Source of the DNA: Polyangiaceae bacterium
GTDB lineage: Bacteria; Myxococcota_A; Polyangia; Polyangiales; Polyangiaceae
Assembly: GCA_025937835.1 (NCBI GenBank)
Contig: JAICQO010000020.1
Location: forward strand, 1-64,000
DNA length: 64,000 nt
Direction: 5' to 3'
How positions within the stretch are numbered: position 1 is the first letter of the stretch; every line of letters begins with the position of its first letter. The position numbers and the translations under genes are program-made. Of the stretch, positions 54,875 to 63,523 are shown one piece after another. The notes beneath the pieces are model-generated. The model saw only the letters and a list, made by a program, of their open reading frames with translations. It did no database searches and was not told the origin of the DNA.

Positions 54875-57136
54875 ATGACCGACAGCGGATGGAAACCGGT
54901 GCTCGCCGGCCTGGCGCCGGAGGCGTGGGAGAGCGAGATCGACGTCTACGAGACCCAGCTCGTCCTCAAGAAGCGGGGCAAGATCGACGATCGCTTGTTC
55001 GCGGAGACTCGACTGCGTCGCGGCGCCTACGGGCAACGCTACGACAATGGCAAGCGGCACGACGGCGTCGAGTCGCGCGAGCTGATCTACCCGCAAAAAG
55101 ACCTGCACAAGGGGCCGGAGACGCTGTGGGACGCGCCGGGTATGCAGCGCATCAAGCTGCCCTTCGGCGGGGTGACGGCCAAGCAACTCGGCGTACTTTC
55201 GGAGCTCGCCGAGGAGTACTCCGATCAGATCCTGCACGTCACGACGCGCCAGGATATTCAGCTCCATTTCGTGCACATCGAGGACACGCCGGATCTGATG
55301 CGCCGCCTCGCCGCCGTCGGCGTCACGACGCGTGAAGCCTGCGGCAACTCGGTGCGCAACGTCACGGCCTGCCCGATCGCGGGCGTGTGCCGCGACGAAC
55401 CGTTCGACGTGACGCCCTATGCCCGCGCGTTGGCGTTCTTCCTGCTCGGGCACGAGTCCGGTCAGGACATGGGGCGCAAGTTCAAGATCGCGTTCTCGGG
55501 CTGCTCTCAGCACGCCTGCGGGCTCACCGGTTTCCACGACATCGGCTGCATCGCGCGCCTGCGCGGCGAGGAGCGCGGTTTCGAGTTCTACGTGGGCGGC
55601 GGGCTCGGGCCGGTCCCGCACGCAGCGGAGCTGCTCGATCCGTTCGTGCCGGAGACCGAGCTATTTCCGCTGTCCGAGGCGGTCTGCCGCGTGTTTTCGA
55701 GGCTCGGCGAGCGCGCCAACCGCTCGCGCGCGCGACTGAAGTTCTTGCTGAAGAAGCTCGGGATCGACGAGTTCCGCCGCCTGGTTCTGGAAGAGCGGGC
55801 CAAGCTCAAGCCCGATCCACGCTGGACGAGCTTCTTGAGCCGCTTGAACGAGGGCGCCGAAGCTCCGAGGCCGCGCTCCGTCGAGCAGAACGGCGAGAGC
55901 GAAGGCCCCGCCGAGGGCTTCGAGGAGTGGCGTCGCACCAACGTCTACGAGCAGCGGCAACCCGGCTACTTCGCCGCGACCATCCAGCTCCCGCTCGGCG
56001 ACTTCACGCCCGATCAGGCGAGAGCGATCGTCGATCTGATGCAGCGCTACACGGGCGACACCCTGCGGACCACGGTCGAGCAAAACCTGCTCCTGCGCTG
56101 GGTGACCGAGGAGGATCTGCCGCGGGTGCATCGCGAGCTCGTAGCAATCGGGCTCGCTGAATCGGGAGCGAGCGGCGTCTCCGACGTCACGTCGTGCCCG
56201 GGAACCGACACTTGCAAGCTCGGCATTTCCTCGTCGCGTGGCCTCGCCCGTGAGCTCCGCCGAAGGCTCGGCGCGGCGCAGAGCGAGCTGCCAGCCGAGG
56301 CCCGAGGCCTGCACATCAAGTGCAGCGGCTGCTTCAACTCCTGCGGGCAGCACCACGTCGCCGACATCGGTTTTCTCGGCGTGAGCCGCAACGTCAACGG
56401 CCGGCGCGTGCCTCACTTTCAGCTGGTCGTCGGCGGTCGCTGGCAGGGCAATGCGCGCACCTTCGGCCTGGCCATCGGCGCCATTCCGTCCAAGAACGTG
56501 CCGCAGGTGGTCGACCGGCTCACGGCTGAGTTCGCCAAGGGCCACACCGAGGGGGAGTCGTTCGAAGCCTGGATCGCGCGGGTCGGACGCAAATCGGTGA
56601 AGGCGCTGGTCCAGGATCTGGTCGACGTGCCGAGCTTCGAGTCCGATCCCGACTTTTACCGCGACTGGGGCGACCCGCGCATCTACACCACCGGTGATCA
56701 GGGCGTCGGCGAATGCGCGGGCGAGGTCGTGTCACCGATCGACTTCGCGCTCGCGGCTTGCGAGCGCCAGATCTTCGAGGCGCAGCTGTTGCTCGACGCA
56801 CAGAAGCCCCACGACGCCGCGGGTCGTGCTCGCGCGGCGATGACCGACGCGGCGTTCTGGCTGGCCCGCGAGCGCTCGCCCGAGCTCTCCCAGGAGCAGC
56901 CTGAGGACATCCTTCGCGAGTTCCGGGTGCACTTGGCGGACACCGGCGCCTTCGACGCAGCCTCCGTCGGCGGGCGCTTCGCGCATTACCTGTTCCGCGC
57001 GCACGAGGTCGACCTTTCGACGGTGACCTCGCGTGCCGCGCACGAGCTGATCGAGGAAGCCCAGCTGTTCGTGGACGCCGCGCACCAGTACCACGTGCGC
57101 CGGAGCACCCTCACCGCCCCCGAGCCGGCTCGCTGA
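54875..57136 (+). CDS. Siroheme/[4Fe-4S] nitrite or sulfite reductase with C-terminal HEPN-like extension
   Basis: 753 residues. Two ferredoxin-like/NIR_SIR half repeats are present. The siroheme-[4Fe-4S] ligands are Cys441 and Cys447 (TSCPGTDTCKLG) and Cys486 and Cys490 (in KCSGCFNSCGQH). The first half keeps Cys pairs at the equivalent places (166/172 and 210/215), which is unusual because only the second half normally binds the cluster. A helical C-terminal extension from about 640 (ALAACERQIFEAQLLLDAQKP, ARAAMTDAAFWLA, HELIEEAQLFVDAAHQYH) looks like a HEPN fold. Uses six electrons to reduce nitrite or sulfite; which one is not decidable. Confidence 0.88.
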   Translation: MTDSGWKPVLAGLAPEAWESEIDVYETQLVLKKRGKIDDRLFAETRLRRGAYGQRYDNGKRHDGVESRELIYPQKDLHKGPETLWDAPGMQRIKLPFGGVTAKQLGVLSELAEEYSDQILHVTTRQDIQLHFVHIEDTPDLMRRLAAVGVTTREACGNSVRNVTACPIAGVCRDEPFDVTPYARALAFFLLGHESGQDMGRKFKIAFSGCSQHACGLTGFHDIGCIARLRGEERGFEFYVGGGLGPVPHAAELLDPFVPETELFPLSEAVCRVFSRLGERANRSRARLKFLLKKLGIDEFRRLVLEERAKLKPDPRWTSFLSRLNEGAEAPRPRSVEQNGESEGPAEGFEEWRRTNVYEQRQPGYFAATIQLPLGDFTPDQARAIVDLMQRYTGDTLRTTVEQNLLLRWVTEEDLPRVHRELVAIGLAESGASGVSDVTSCPGTDTCKLGISSSRGLARELRRRLGAAQSELPAEARGLHIKCSGCFNSCGQHHVADIGFLGVSRNVNGRRVPHFQLVVGGRWQGNARTFGLAIGAIPSKNVPQVVDRLTAEFAKGHTEGESFEAWIARVGRKSVKALVQDLVDVPSFESDPDFYRDWGDPRIYTTGDQGVGECAGEVVSPIDFALAACERQIFEAQLLLDAQKPHDAAGRARAAMTDAAFWLARERSPELSQEQPEDILREFRVHLADTGAFDAASVGGRFAHYLFRAHEVDLSTVTSRAAHELIEEAQLFVDAAHQYHVRRSTLTAPEPAR

Positions 57137-57239
57137 CGCCGCCGCTCACGACGGCTCGGGGTCGTCGCCGCGCAGAATCTGCATCCGGCGGGCGCTCCCC
57201 GAAATCACTGCGCTCCCTCCAGCCCCTGATGCGCGTCAG

Positions 57240-57262
57240 CGTACCGGTTTTACGCCGGTACG
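57240..57262. other. Perfect 8-bp inverted repeat
   Basis: CGTACCGG-TTTTACG-CCGGTACG, 36 bp before the GTG of a small gene and 104 bp after the reductase stop. No T-run follows, so it is more likely an operator or an RNA stem than an intrinsic terminator. Confidence 0.42.
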
Positions 57263-57297
57263 GCTCTTGCTGGTGTCCGTCGCTCGAGGGAACCTCC

Positions 57298-57609
57298 GTG
57301 ACTCACGAGACGACTCACCCGAAGCCGAATTACCCGGTCTGGACCTGCAGCTCGACCCAATCGCTCGGCACTGCCCTGCTCCGCCTGGAGACGGCTCGCG
57401 AGCTCGCCCTGGTCAGGCTCCAGCGCGCGGACCCGACGACACACGCTCGCTGGACCGCACAGGAGCGCAAGGTCGAACGCTTCCTCGACGAGTGCGAGCG
57501 GCTTCTCGCCGTACTGGGGGAAGGTGCCGTGCCCGCTGCCGCGGCGGGGATCCGCTCGCTCGAGCTCGAGGTCTGCGAGTTCATCGGCGCTCCGCCCGTG
57601 CATCACTGA
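57298..57609 (+). CDS. Small helical protein of unknown function
   Basis: 103 residues from a GTG at 57298, chosen because GAGGGAACC lies upstream and the earlier start would begin in the hairpin at 57240-57262. The protein is mostly helical (LLRLETARELALVRLQRADPTT, ERKVERFLDECERLLAVLGEG, GIRSLELEVCEFIG) with no signal peptide or membrane helix. No family recognised. Converges on an alpha/beta hydrolase gene (41-bp gap). Confidence 0.5.
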   Translation: MTHETTHPKPNYPVWTCSSTQSLGTALLRLETARELALVRLQRADPTTHARWTAQERKVERFLDECERLLAVLGEGAVPAAAAGIRSLELEVCEFIGAPPVHH

Positions 57610-57650
57610 ATACCAGCGAGCGGGCAGCTGTTTCGGAGCCCGACAGCCGC

Positions 57651-58589
57651 TCAGAGGTGCTGGCCGAGCCAGGCCAACGTCTCTCGTGTTACCGCCGAGT
57701 GCGACAAGACGCTGTCATGGGTGGCGCCGGGAACGACGACGAGCCTGGCGCGTGGCCCCGCCAGCGCCTCGAGCTTCTGGCTGTGCCGGAGTTGCACCTG
57801 CCGGTCCGCGTCGCCGTGGATCAGGAGCAGCGGGGCCGCGCCGAGCGCGATGCTGTTCTCGGGTCCGGCGCGATCCGGATCGAAGCTCGAGATGCGACCT
57901 GCATCGTCGAGCGCCGCTTGAAACCAGCGATCCGGAAGCCACTTGAGCGGGCCGCGCAGATATTTCGATTGGTAGTCGCGCACCACCTCACGGACCGATG
58001 CAAACGGCGAGACGGCGATCGCCGTCTTCACGCGCCGATCGCGAGCAGCGACGTCGAGGGACACCGCGGCGCCGTACGAAAAGCCGAAGACCCCGACGGG
58101 CCCGAGTCGGATCCCGCCGGCCTCGAGCGCGTCGAGGACCTGACTCACGTCGCGGGCTTCGTCTTGCCCGTAAGTGAGGTACCGCCCGCTCGACGCACCG
58201 TGGCCCCGCAGATCGAGCAGAACGGCGCGGTAGCCGGCGCCGCACAGCGTGTCCGCCATTCCCGAGAGCGAGCGTCGATCCATGCGGATGCCGTGCAGGA
58301 GCACGATCGTACCTCGCGGCTCGGCCGCCCGAGGCTCGACGACCCAGACCGCAAGCTTCGCCGGGTTCGGGCCGACACTCACGGACCAGTCTCGGACAGC
58401 TCGGCCGAGAAGCGCCGGCGGTGGCTGCCGGTGCTGGGCCCGGATCACGGCGTTCGGCGCGAGAGCCATCGAAAAGGCGAGCGCGTCCGTCGCCAGCAGG
58501 TAGACGAGCACGAAAGCGACAGCGCTCTGGGCGGTGATCATCAGCCACCGCTCCCGACCCGTCACCAGAGCTTCGAAACGCCGCCGCAC
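57651..58589 (-). CDS. Membrane-anchored alpha/beta hydrolase
   Basis: 312 residues with a GTG start (an ATG at 58541 would keep the membrane helix). An N-terminal helix (AQSAVAFVLVYLLATDALAF) anchors a serine hydrolase domain: GTIVLLHGIRMDRRSL (oxyanion region), nucleophile in VGVFGFSYGAAVSL, acid in LLLIHGDADRQVQ and catalytic His in VVPGATHDSVLS. These match BAAT/X-Pro-type alpha/beta hydrolases of the YfhR or FrsA style. Substrate unknown; the catalytic domain probably lies on the periplasmic side. Confidence 0.85.
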   Translation of the reverse strand: MRRRFEALVTGRERWLMITAQSAVAFVLVYLLATDALAFSMALAPNAVIRAQHRQPPPALLGRAVRDWSVSVGPNPAKLAVWVVEPRAAEPRGTIVLLHGIRMDRRSLSGMADTLCGAGYRAVLLDLRGHGASSGRYLTYGQDEARDVSQVLDALEAGGIRLGPVGVFGFSYGAAVSLDVAARDRRVKTAIAVSPFASVREVVRDYQSKYLRGPLKWLPDRWFQAALDDAGRISSFDPDRAGPENSIALGAAPLLLIHGDADRQVQLRHSQKLEALAGPRARLVVVPGATHDSVLSHSAVTRETLAWLGQHL

Positions 58590-58637
58590 GTTGGAACGGA
58601 GTCTAGCTCGAAACCCAGGACCCGCTCGTGGCCCGGG

Positions 58638-59057
58638 TCACGGTGCGGAGCGGCGCTGCTGTCGGAAGCCGAACCCGGATGTCCGATGCCAGTACCAGAG
58701 CCCGCCAGCGCTCGTCGCAAACACGGCAAGCTCCCAGAGCAACACGGCTTCGCGCGTCGTCGGACGAATGCCCGCGATCCATTCCGTCGCGAGCACCGTG
58801 AACGGAACGTGTTCGCGAAAGCCACCACCGGCGAACCACAGCTCCCGAGCAATCGTGGTCAGGAAGCACTCGCCGAGCAGCGCGCGGGAGGCCACGGAAA
58901 CGACCACGAAGGTCATGGCGAAGCCCATGTAGGCACGACTCAGCTTCGGGAAACGATGCCAGAACAACAGCGGCATACCGAGCCCCCAGATCAGCATCGA
59001 CGCGACGTGCACGATGTCGGTTGCCGCGGCCAGAAAGCGCCAGAGTGCGAGCTCCAC
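58638..59057 (-). CDS. DUF2784-like four-helix membrane protein
   Basis: 139 residues, GTG start. Four predicted membrane helices with DUF2784-like marks: DIVHVASMLIWGLGMPLLFW, AYMGFAMTFVVVSVASRALLGECFLTTIARELWFAGG and LLWELAVFATSAGGLWYWH. The combination of an early His, the Gly-x-Cys segment and the late Trp pair fits the family, whose function is not known. 48 bp separates it from the alpha/beta hydrolase on the same strand. Confidence 0.62.
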   Translation of the reverse strand: MELALWRFLAAATDIVHVASMLIWGLGMPLLFWHRFPKLSRAYMGFAMTFVVVSVASRALLGECFLTTIARELWFAGGGFREHVPFTVLATEWIAGIRPTTREAVLLWELAVFATSAGGLWYWHRTSGFGFRQQRRSAP

Positions 59058-59219
59058 GAGCTCTTTCGAAGCAGCTCTCGTGCCATCTCACTCGGCGGCG
59101 CCGTCGCTTGGGGCACACGCCGGGATTGCGCCCGCGGGGGTGCGACTGCAAATCTTGCGCTCTCGAAGCGCCAGGTCGCGCGCAGGGCTGCGGATTGACG
59201 GCGCTACACGCGGGGCACG

Positions 59220-59660
59220 ATGCTTGCTCCCGCGAATCACATGCAACACCCACCCCGCCTGGTGCGCGATCTGATGACTTCGACGGTAGTAACGCTAGGG
59301 CGGAACGACGCGCTGCGCAGCGCCGACGACATCATGCGCCTGGGTCGGATCCGTCATCTGCCGATCGTCGACGAGGAGGGCAAGCTGGTCGGAATCGTCA
59401 GCCAGCGCGACCTGTTTCATAGCGGTCTGGTCCGAGCACTCGGCTACGGCACGCGCGCCCACACCCGCGCGCTGGACTCGCTCGACGTGAAGGAAGCCAT
59501 GCACACCGAGGTGGTCACGCTGGGCCCGAGCGCGCCGCTCGCCCAAGCCGCCAAGCTGATGCTCGAGCGCAAGATCGGCTGCGTGGTGATCGTCGAAGAC
59601 TCACAGGTCGTCGGCATCCTGACCGAGAGCGACTTCGTGCGGCTGGCGCTGGAAGCGTGA
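59220..59660 (+). CDS. Twin CBS-domain protein
   Basis: 146 residues from the ATG at 59220 (ATG at 59241 also possible). Two CBS units fill the protein: RDLMTSTVVTLGRNDALRSADDIMRLGRIRHLP with VGIVSQRDLF, and KEAMHTEVVTLGPSAPLAQAAKLML with VGILTESDFVRLA. Stand-alone CBS pairs bind adenine nucleotides or other ligands and act as cytosolic energy or metabolite sensors. There is no partner domain. It converges on cdaR (16-bp gap). Confidence 0.9.
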   Translation: MLAPANHMQHPPRLVRDLMTSTVVTLGRNDALRSADDIMRLGRIRHLPIVDEEGKLVGIVSQRDLFHSGLVRALGYGTRAHTRALDSLDVKEAMHTEVVTLGPSAPLAQAAKLMLERKIGCVVIVEDSQVVGILTESDFVRLALEA

Positions 59661-59676
59661 GGAGCGCGCAGCCCGC

Positions 59677-60636
59677 TCAGAAGCGGACGTTCACGCTCGG
59701 TGGCTGGATTTCGGCTTCAGCCTTGACAAGCTCGACGGTGAGCTTGACCACCGCCGTTCCGTGGCGCGTCAGGTTGAGCTCGGGGATCGCCGTCAGATCG
59801 GCGCGCGGCACGACCTGGTCCGCCTTCAGGGCGCGCACGATCTCCGGCGGGCCCACCACCGTGACATCGACGGTGCGTGGCACCACCGTGGCGCCGACGA
59901 CACCGACCACCTCGACCGGCCGATTCTCGAATTTGGCCTCGCTCAGCCGCCGCGCGATCACGACGCTGACCGCCGCCGAGGTCGGACCGATGAAGCGCAC
60001 GCGTGAAGGCGGGGCGTCGATCGCGATCCGGCGGCGATGCGTGCCCTCGCTCAGCCCGGACACGTCGAAGGGAGCGAGCCGCGCAAACTGCATCACCTCG
60101 ATCAAGCTCGTCGGTCCGCGGACCGTGATGGTCGGCGGATCCACCTCGGGCTCGCCCTTGATCACGTAGCCGCTCGCAGGTTGCCCCGAGATCGACGCCT
60201 GCACCGGGATCTGCCGGGAAATCACGTCCTCCCAGTCGAGGTCGATGCTGGGCGGATCGATGATGGTGATGCGCGCGTCCTCAACGTTGAACATGCTGGG
60301 GTCGAACACGATCTGCTTTCTGTGACCCTGGCGCAGGTCGATCTCGACCGGCGGAATGCGCGCCTGGTTGAGCTCGTCGAGCGCACGCGCCGGGCCACGC
60401 AGCGTGACGTGGATGGTGGGCGGCATCTGCGTCATCAGCTCGCGGTTCGCGTCTTCGGGCGGCGGCCGTGTCACCACGCCGACCTCGATCGTGCGCTGCT
60501 GCTCGTCCTGCTGCCCGTAGAGGAACGCGAACAGCCCGACCGCCAAACCGAGCGACAGGGCCTTCAGCCCGACGTTCTCGGTGAACGACTCCTTGATGAA
60601 TGTCAGTATCGCAGCCGGGATCGGGCTCATGCTCAC
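59677..60636 (-). CDS. cdaR: CdaR/YbbR-domain regulator of c-di-AMP cyclase
   Basis: 319 residues from a GTG at 60636 that overlaps the cdaA stop (GTGA); an ATG two codons later is an alternative. One membrane helix (LKALSLGLAVGLFAFLYG) is followed by about three YbbR repeats outside the membrane (VTLRGPARALDELNQARIPP, ITVRGPTSLIEVMQFARL, VTVVGPPEIVRALKADQV). YbbR/CdaR proteins bind and tune the CdaA diadenylate cyclase. The tail ends IQPPSVNVRF. Confidence 0.9.
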   Translation of the reverse strand: MSMSPIPAAILTFIKESFTENVGLKALSLGLAVGLFAFLYGQQDEQQRTIEVGVVTRPPPEDANRELMTQMPPTIHVTLRGPARALDELNQARIPPVEIDLRQGHRKQIVFDPSMFNVEDARITIIDPPSIDLDWEDVISRQIPVQASISGQPASGYVIKGEPEVDPPTITVRGPTSLIEVMQFARLAPFDVSGLSEGTHRRRIAIDAPPSRVRFIGPTSAAVSVVIARRLSEAKFENRPVEVVGVVGATVVPRTVDVTVVGPPEIVRALKADQVVPRADLTAIPELNLTRHGTAVVKLTVELVKAEAEIQPPSVNVRF

Positions 60637-61736
60637 TCGCTGTGCGGCCCCGGCTCGGCCCCACCTTCGGGCTTGTCGGGATCGACGTGCGTCGGCGTGC
60701 GGATCGGAGCCGGAGTGCGCAGCGGAGCCGTGGAGCTCGGCGGGGTCCCGGGCATCGGCTGGCGGAGCAGGGACGACTCGCGCTGCGTGTTCGGCGGCAA
60801 CTCGGCGGGGGTCGAGTCTGCGACCAGGCTGATCCGGTGGTGCATGATCTCGGTGTCGCGCGCCGAGCGCGGATCGGGCACCGTGCGGGTGGGCTCCTGC
60901 GAATCCCGCTTGGTTTCTGGCTTGCGGCGCCCGCGCTTCTTCCGCACCTCGGGCCGGAACATGGCCTCGAGCATCGTGCGGAGCTTCGGCCCGTCCAGGT
61001 TCGAGGCGATGTTTCCGTTGAAGCAGAAGCTGATCGTGCCGCGCTCTTCGCTGACGATCACCACCACGGCGTCGGTCTCTTCCGTGATGCCGAGCGCGGC
61101 TCGATGCCGCGAGCCGAAGCTCTCGTCGACCACCCGGGCGTCGTTCATCGGGAAGAACACGCCGGCCTTGGCGATCCGGAAGTTACGGATCACGACCGCG
61201 CCGTCGTGCAGCTTGTTCATGCCTTCGGGCAAGAACAACGACACCAGCAGCTCGGGGCTGACCTGCGCGTCGAGCACGTGCCCCTTGTGGACGCCGACGA
61301 ACTCGTCGAGGTTCGCGTCTTGCTCGAAGGTGATGATGGCGCCGATGCGGTGGCGGGCGAGCTCGGTCGAGGCCTCGACCACCGCGTCGATCACGCGCAT
61401 TTCCTGGGAGCGCGATAGATTCCGCAGCCAGGCACGGCTGCCGACGCGCTGCAGGCCGCGGCGGATGTCGCTCTGAAACACCACGATGATGATCAGGAAT
61501 ACCTGCGCGATGAACGTGTTCAGGATACTGAACACCGTGACGAGCTGCAGGTAGCGCGCGCCCAGGTAAATCAAAAACACCACGCCGAGGCCGAGCCCGA
61601 CCTGCATGGCGCGCGTCCCGCGCAGCACGAGCAGCGCGCGGTACACGAGGTAGTAAACGAGAAAGATGTCGAACGCGTCGCGCAGCACGCGCAGGAAGGT
61701 CAGGTTCTCGAAATAGGTGCGGATGGTGTCAGGCAT
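60633..61736 (-). CDS. cdaA: Diadenylate cyclase CdaA
   Basis: 367 residues from the ATG at 61736 with GGAGG upstream. Three membrane helices (AFDIFLVYYLVYRALLVL, VGLGLGVVFLIYLGARYL, FIAQVFLIIIVVF) precede a DisA_N domain with LHDGAVVI (DGA at 178-180) and FGSRHRAALGI (RHR at 210-212), both needed to make c-di-AMP from two ATP. The C-terminal 90 residues are a disordered basic/Pro/Thr extension (KKRGRRKPETKRD) not usual for CdaA. Start overlaps folP by 8 bp; cdaR overlaps its end. Confidence 0.95.
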   Translation of the reverse strand: MPDTIRTYFENLTFLRVLRDAFDIFLVYYLVYRALLVLRGTRAMQVGLGLGVVFLIYLGARYLQLVTVFSILNTFIAQVFLIIIVVFQSDIRRGLQRVGSRAWLRNLSRSQEMRVIDAVVEASTELARHRIGAIITFEQDANLDEFVGVHKGHVLDAQVSPELLVSLFLPEGMNKLHDGAVVIRNFRIAKAGVFFPMNDARVVDESFGSRHRAALGITEETDAVVVIVSEERGTISFCFNGNIASNLDGPKLRTMLEAMFRPEVRKKRGRRKPETKRDSQEPTRTVPDPRSARDTEIMHHRISLVADSTPAELPPNTQRESSLLRQPMPGTPPSSTAPLRTPAPIRTPTHVDPDKPEGGAEPGPHSE

Positions 61737-62616
61737 GCTGCACCTCCGCGGAGCCTTTGGGCGCAGGGGCGAGCCCGAGCCGGATCGCCCGCTCGACCGC
61801 CAACGCCTGGCGCATGTCTCCCACGTCGTGCACGCGGAGCACCGACGCGCCGCGACTCGCGGCGGAAAGGCCGGCTGCCAGGCTCCCGGCCAGGCGTTTT
61901 TCCGGCGGCGCCTCGTCCGCGGCAGAGAGGAAGGATTTGCGGCTGGCCCCGACCACGACGGGCACGCCCTCGCCACACAGCCGAGAAAGCCCCGTGAGCA
62001 GGGCGTACGACTGACGCGCGCTCTTGGCGAAGCCGATCCCCGGATCCAACCAGACCTGGCCCTCGGGCATGCCGGCTGCGACGGCGCGGTCGCGGGCGCT
62101 GCGCCACTCGCCGAGCACGTCCCCGACGACGTCTCCGTACCCGTCTTCGGCGTATTGCGAGAAGCCGGCCATCCGCTGCATCGGGCCGCGCGAGTGCATG
62201 ACGATCAGCACCGCGCCGAAACGAGCGCTCACCGCCGCGAGCTCCGGATCGGCGAGGCAGGTAACGTCGTTCACGATCGAGGCGCCGAGCGACAACGCGC
62301 GCTCGGCGACCTCGGGGCTGCCCGTGTCGATCGACACGAGCGCGCCGCTCTCCACGGCGGCTCGCACGGCGCCCTCGACGCGTGCGATCTGTTCGGCGGC
62401 CGGGACGGGCTCGGCGCGGGGACGGGTCGACTCACCTCCGACATCGATGATGTCCGCCCCTTCGCGCAGCAGCTCGACCACGCGCTCTGCGATGGACTCG
62501 GCGTTCGAGTAACGGCCACCGTCGTAGAACGAGTCGGGCGTCACGTTGAGCACGCCCATGAGCGCGGCACCCCGCTCTCGACGGGCCTGCTCGACTCTGA
62601 GCGCGACGGGTCCCAC
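61729..62616 (-). CDS. folP: Dihydropteroate synthase
   Basis: 295 residues. Pterin/pABA site motifs are clear: MGVLNVTPDSFYDGGRY (residues 20-36) and ADIIDVGGESTRP (55-66), then VSIDTGSPEVAERALS, IVNDVTCL, VIVMHSRG, LDPGIGFAKS and VVVGASRKSFLS. Condenses the hydroxymethyl dihydropterin pyrophosphate with p-aminobenzoate in folate synthesis; cytosolic. Overlaps cdaA, giving the common folP-cdaA-cdaR operon. The 90-bp gap upstream to the DUF2063 gene's stop should hold its promoter. Confidence 0.96.
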   Translation of the reverse strand: MGPVALRVEQARRERGAALMGVLNVTPDSFYDGGRYSNAESIAERVVELLREGADIIDVGGESTRPRAEPVPAAEQIARVEGAVRAAVESGALVSIDTGSPEVAERALSLGASIVNDVTCLADPELAAVSARFGAVLIVMHSRGPMQRMAGFSQYAEDGYGDVVGDVLGEWRSARDRAVAAGMPEGQVWLDPGIGFAKSARQSYALLTGLSRLCGEGVPVVVGASRKSFLSAADEAPPEKRLAGSLAAGLSAASRGASVLRVHDVGDMRQALAVERAIRLGLAPAPKGSAEVQHA

Positions 62617-62706
62617 ATGCTCGGCCTAGCAAGCCATGCTGCTGCGAGCAAGCCTGAAGTGGCCGATTTTCCGAGGATTTATCGAGTGTCCGCTTTTGCG
62701 CGAGAG

Positions 62707-63522
62707 CTAGCGCACTCCGACGATGAAGCCCCGAGCGACCCAGTCCGCGAACCACGTCGCAACTTCGCGCTCGACACTCGCTGCCTCTCTTTCACCGAGC
62801 GCGCACGCAGCTTCGCAGGCGTTGCCCAGACTCACACCGCGACTCAAAGCCTCGAGCAACGTGAACGGCGCGCGCCGCAGTCGGCAGTGAACGGTCGACA
62901 GCTCGCGCCGGTAAAGCACGAGCCGGGTGGGGCTCGGCTCGGGCAATGGCAGGTCCACCAGCGAGCCCTTCGCCGAAAGCAGGCGATTCCGTAGCTCGGG
63001 GACGGGGTACGACAGGTCGAGCAGTCGCAGCGCGGGCGAGAGCAGCAGCCGCGCCGAGGCGAGGGCCTCCTCGTCGAGCGTCGCCACCGACTCGGGAGCG
63101 AGCGGCGGCAGCGCCGGGGCATCGAACACCTCGATGTGAGCCCACTCGAGCCGAGCCATATCGAGGACCAACTCCCGCTGCGGGAGGAAGTCGGCGCTTT
63201 CCAGGAACGCTGGTAGTTTTTCGCCGAGGTCGCGCAGACTGAAGCTCGCGGGGGGCTGCGCCAGCAGGTACTCCTCCACCAAGCGCTCCCAGTCGGATTG
63301 CCCCAAGATCCCGGCGATCCCCGGGAAATCCTCGAGTAGCGACTGCGTGTGTCGCAGCCAGAATTGCTCTCGATAGATTTCTAGGTGGCGCGCGGGTGAG
63401 AAATGAGACGTCGCGTGAATCTCTCGCTCGGCCTGGGCAACGATCACGGGATCCCTGCTGAGATCGCGGCGGCGTCGCAGCGCGGCGCTGATGAAGTCCT
63501 GAAGCCGGTCCAGCTCGGACAC
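62707..63522 (-). CDS. DUF2063 (MbnC/HvfC-like) protein
   Basis: 271 residues with a GTG start 1 bp after the DUF692 gene's stop. The N-terminal half matches DUF2063: ARHLEIYREQFWLRHTQSLLEDFPGIAGILG, WERLVEEYLLAQPPASFSLRDLGEKLPAFLE and LVLDMARLEWAHIEVFDA. The C-terminal half is all-alpha with a winged-helix-like ARLLLSPALRLLDL pattern. With a DUF692 oxidase, DUF2063 proteins (MbnC, HvfC, TglI-type partners) act as recognition subunits that modify peptide substrates. No copper- or heme-binding motif is visible in it. Confidence 0.85.
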   Translation of the reverse strand: MSELDRLQDFISAALRRRRDLSRDPVIVAQAEREIHATSHFSPARHLEIYREQFWLRHTQSLLEDFPGIAGILGQSDWERLVEEYLLAQPPASFSLRDLGEKLPAFLESADFLPQRELVLDMARLEWAHIEVFDAPALPPLAPESVATLDEEALASARLLLSPALRLLDLSYPVPELRNRLLSAKGSLVDLPLPEPSPTRLVLYRRELSTVHCRLRRAPFTLLEALSRGVSLGNACEAACALGEREAASVEREVATWFADWVARGFIVGVR

Positions 63523-63523
63523 G

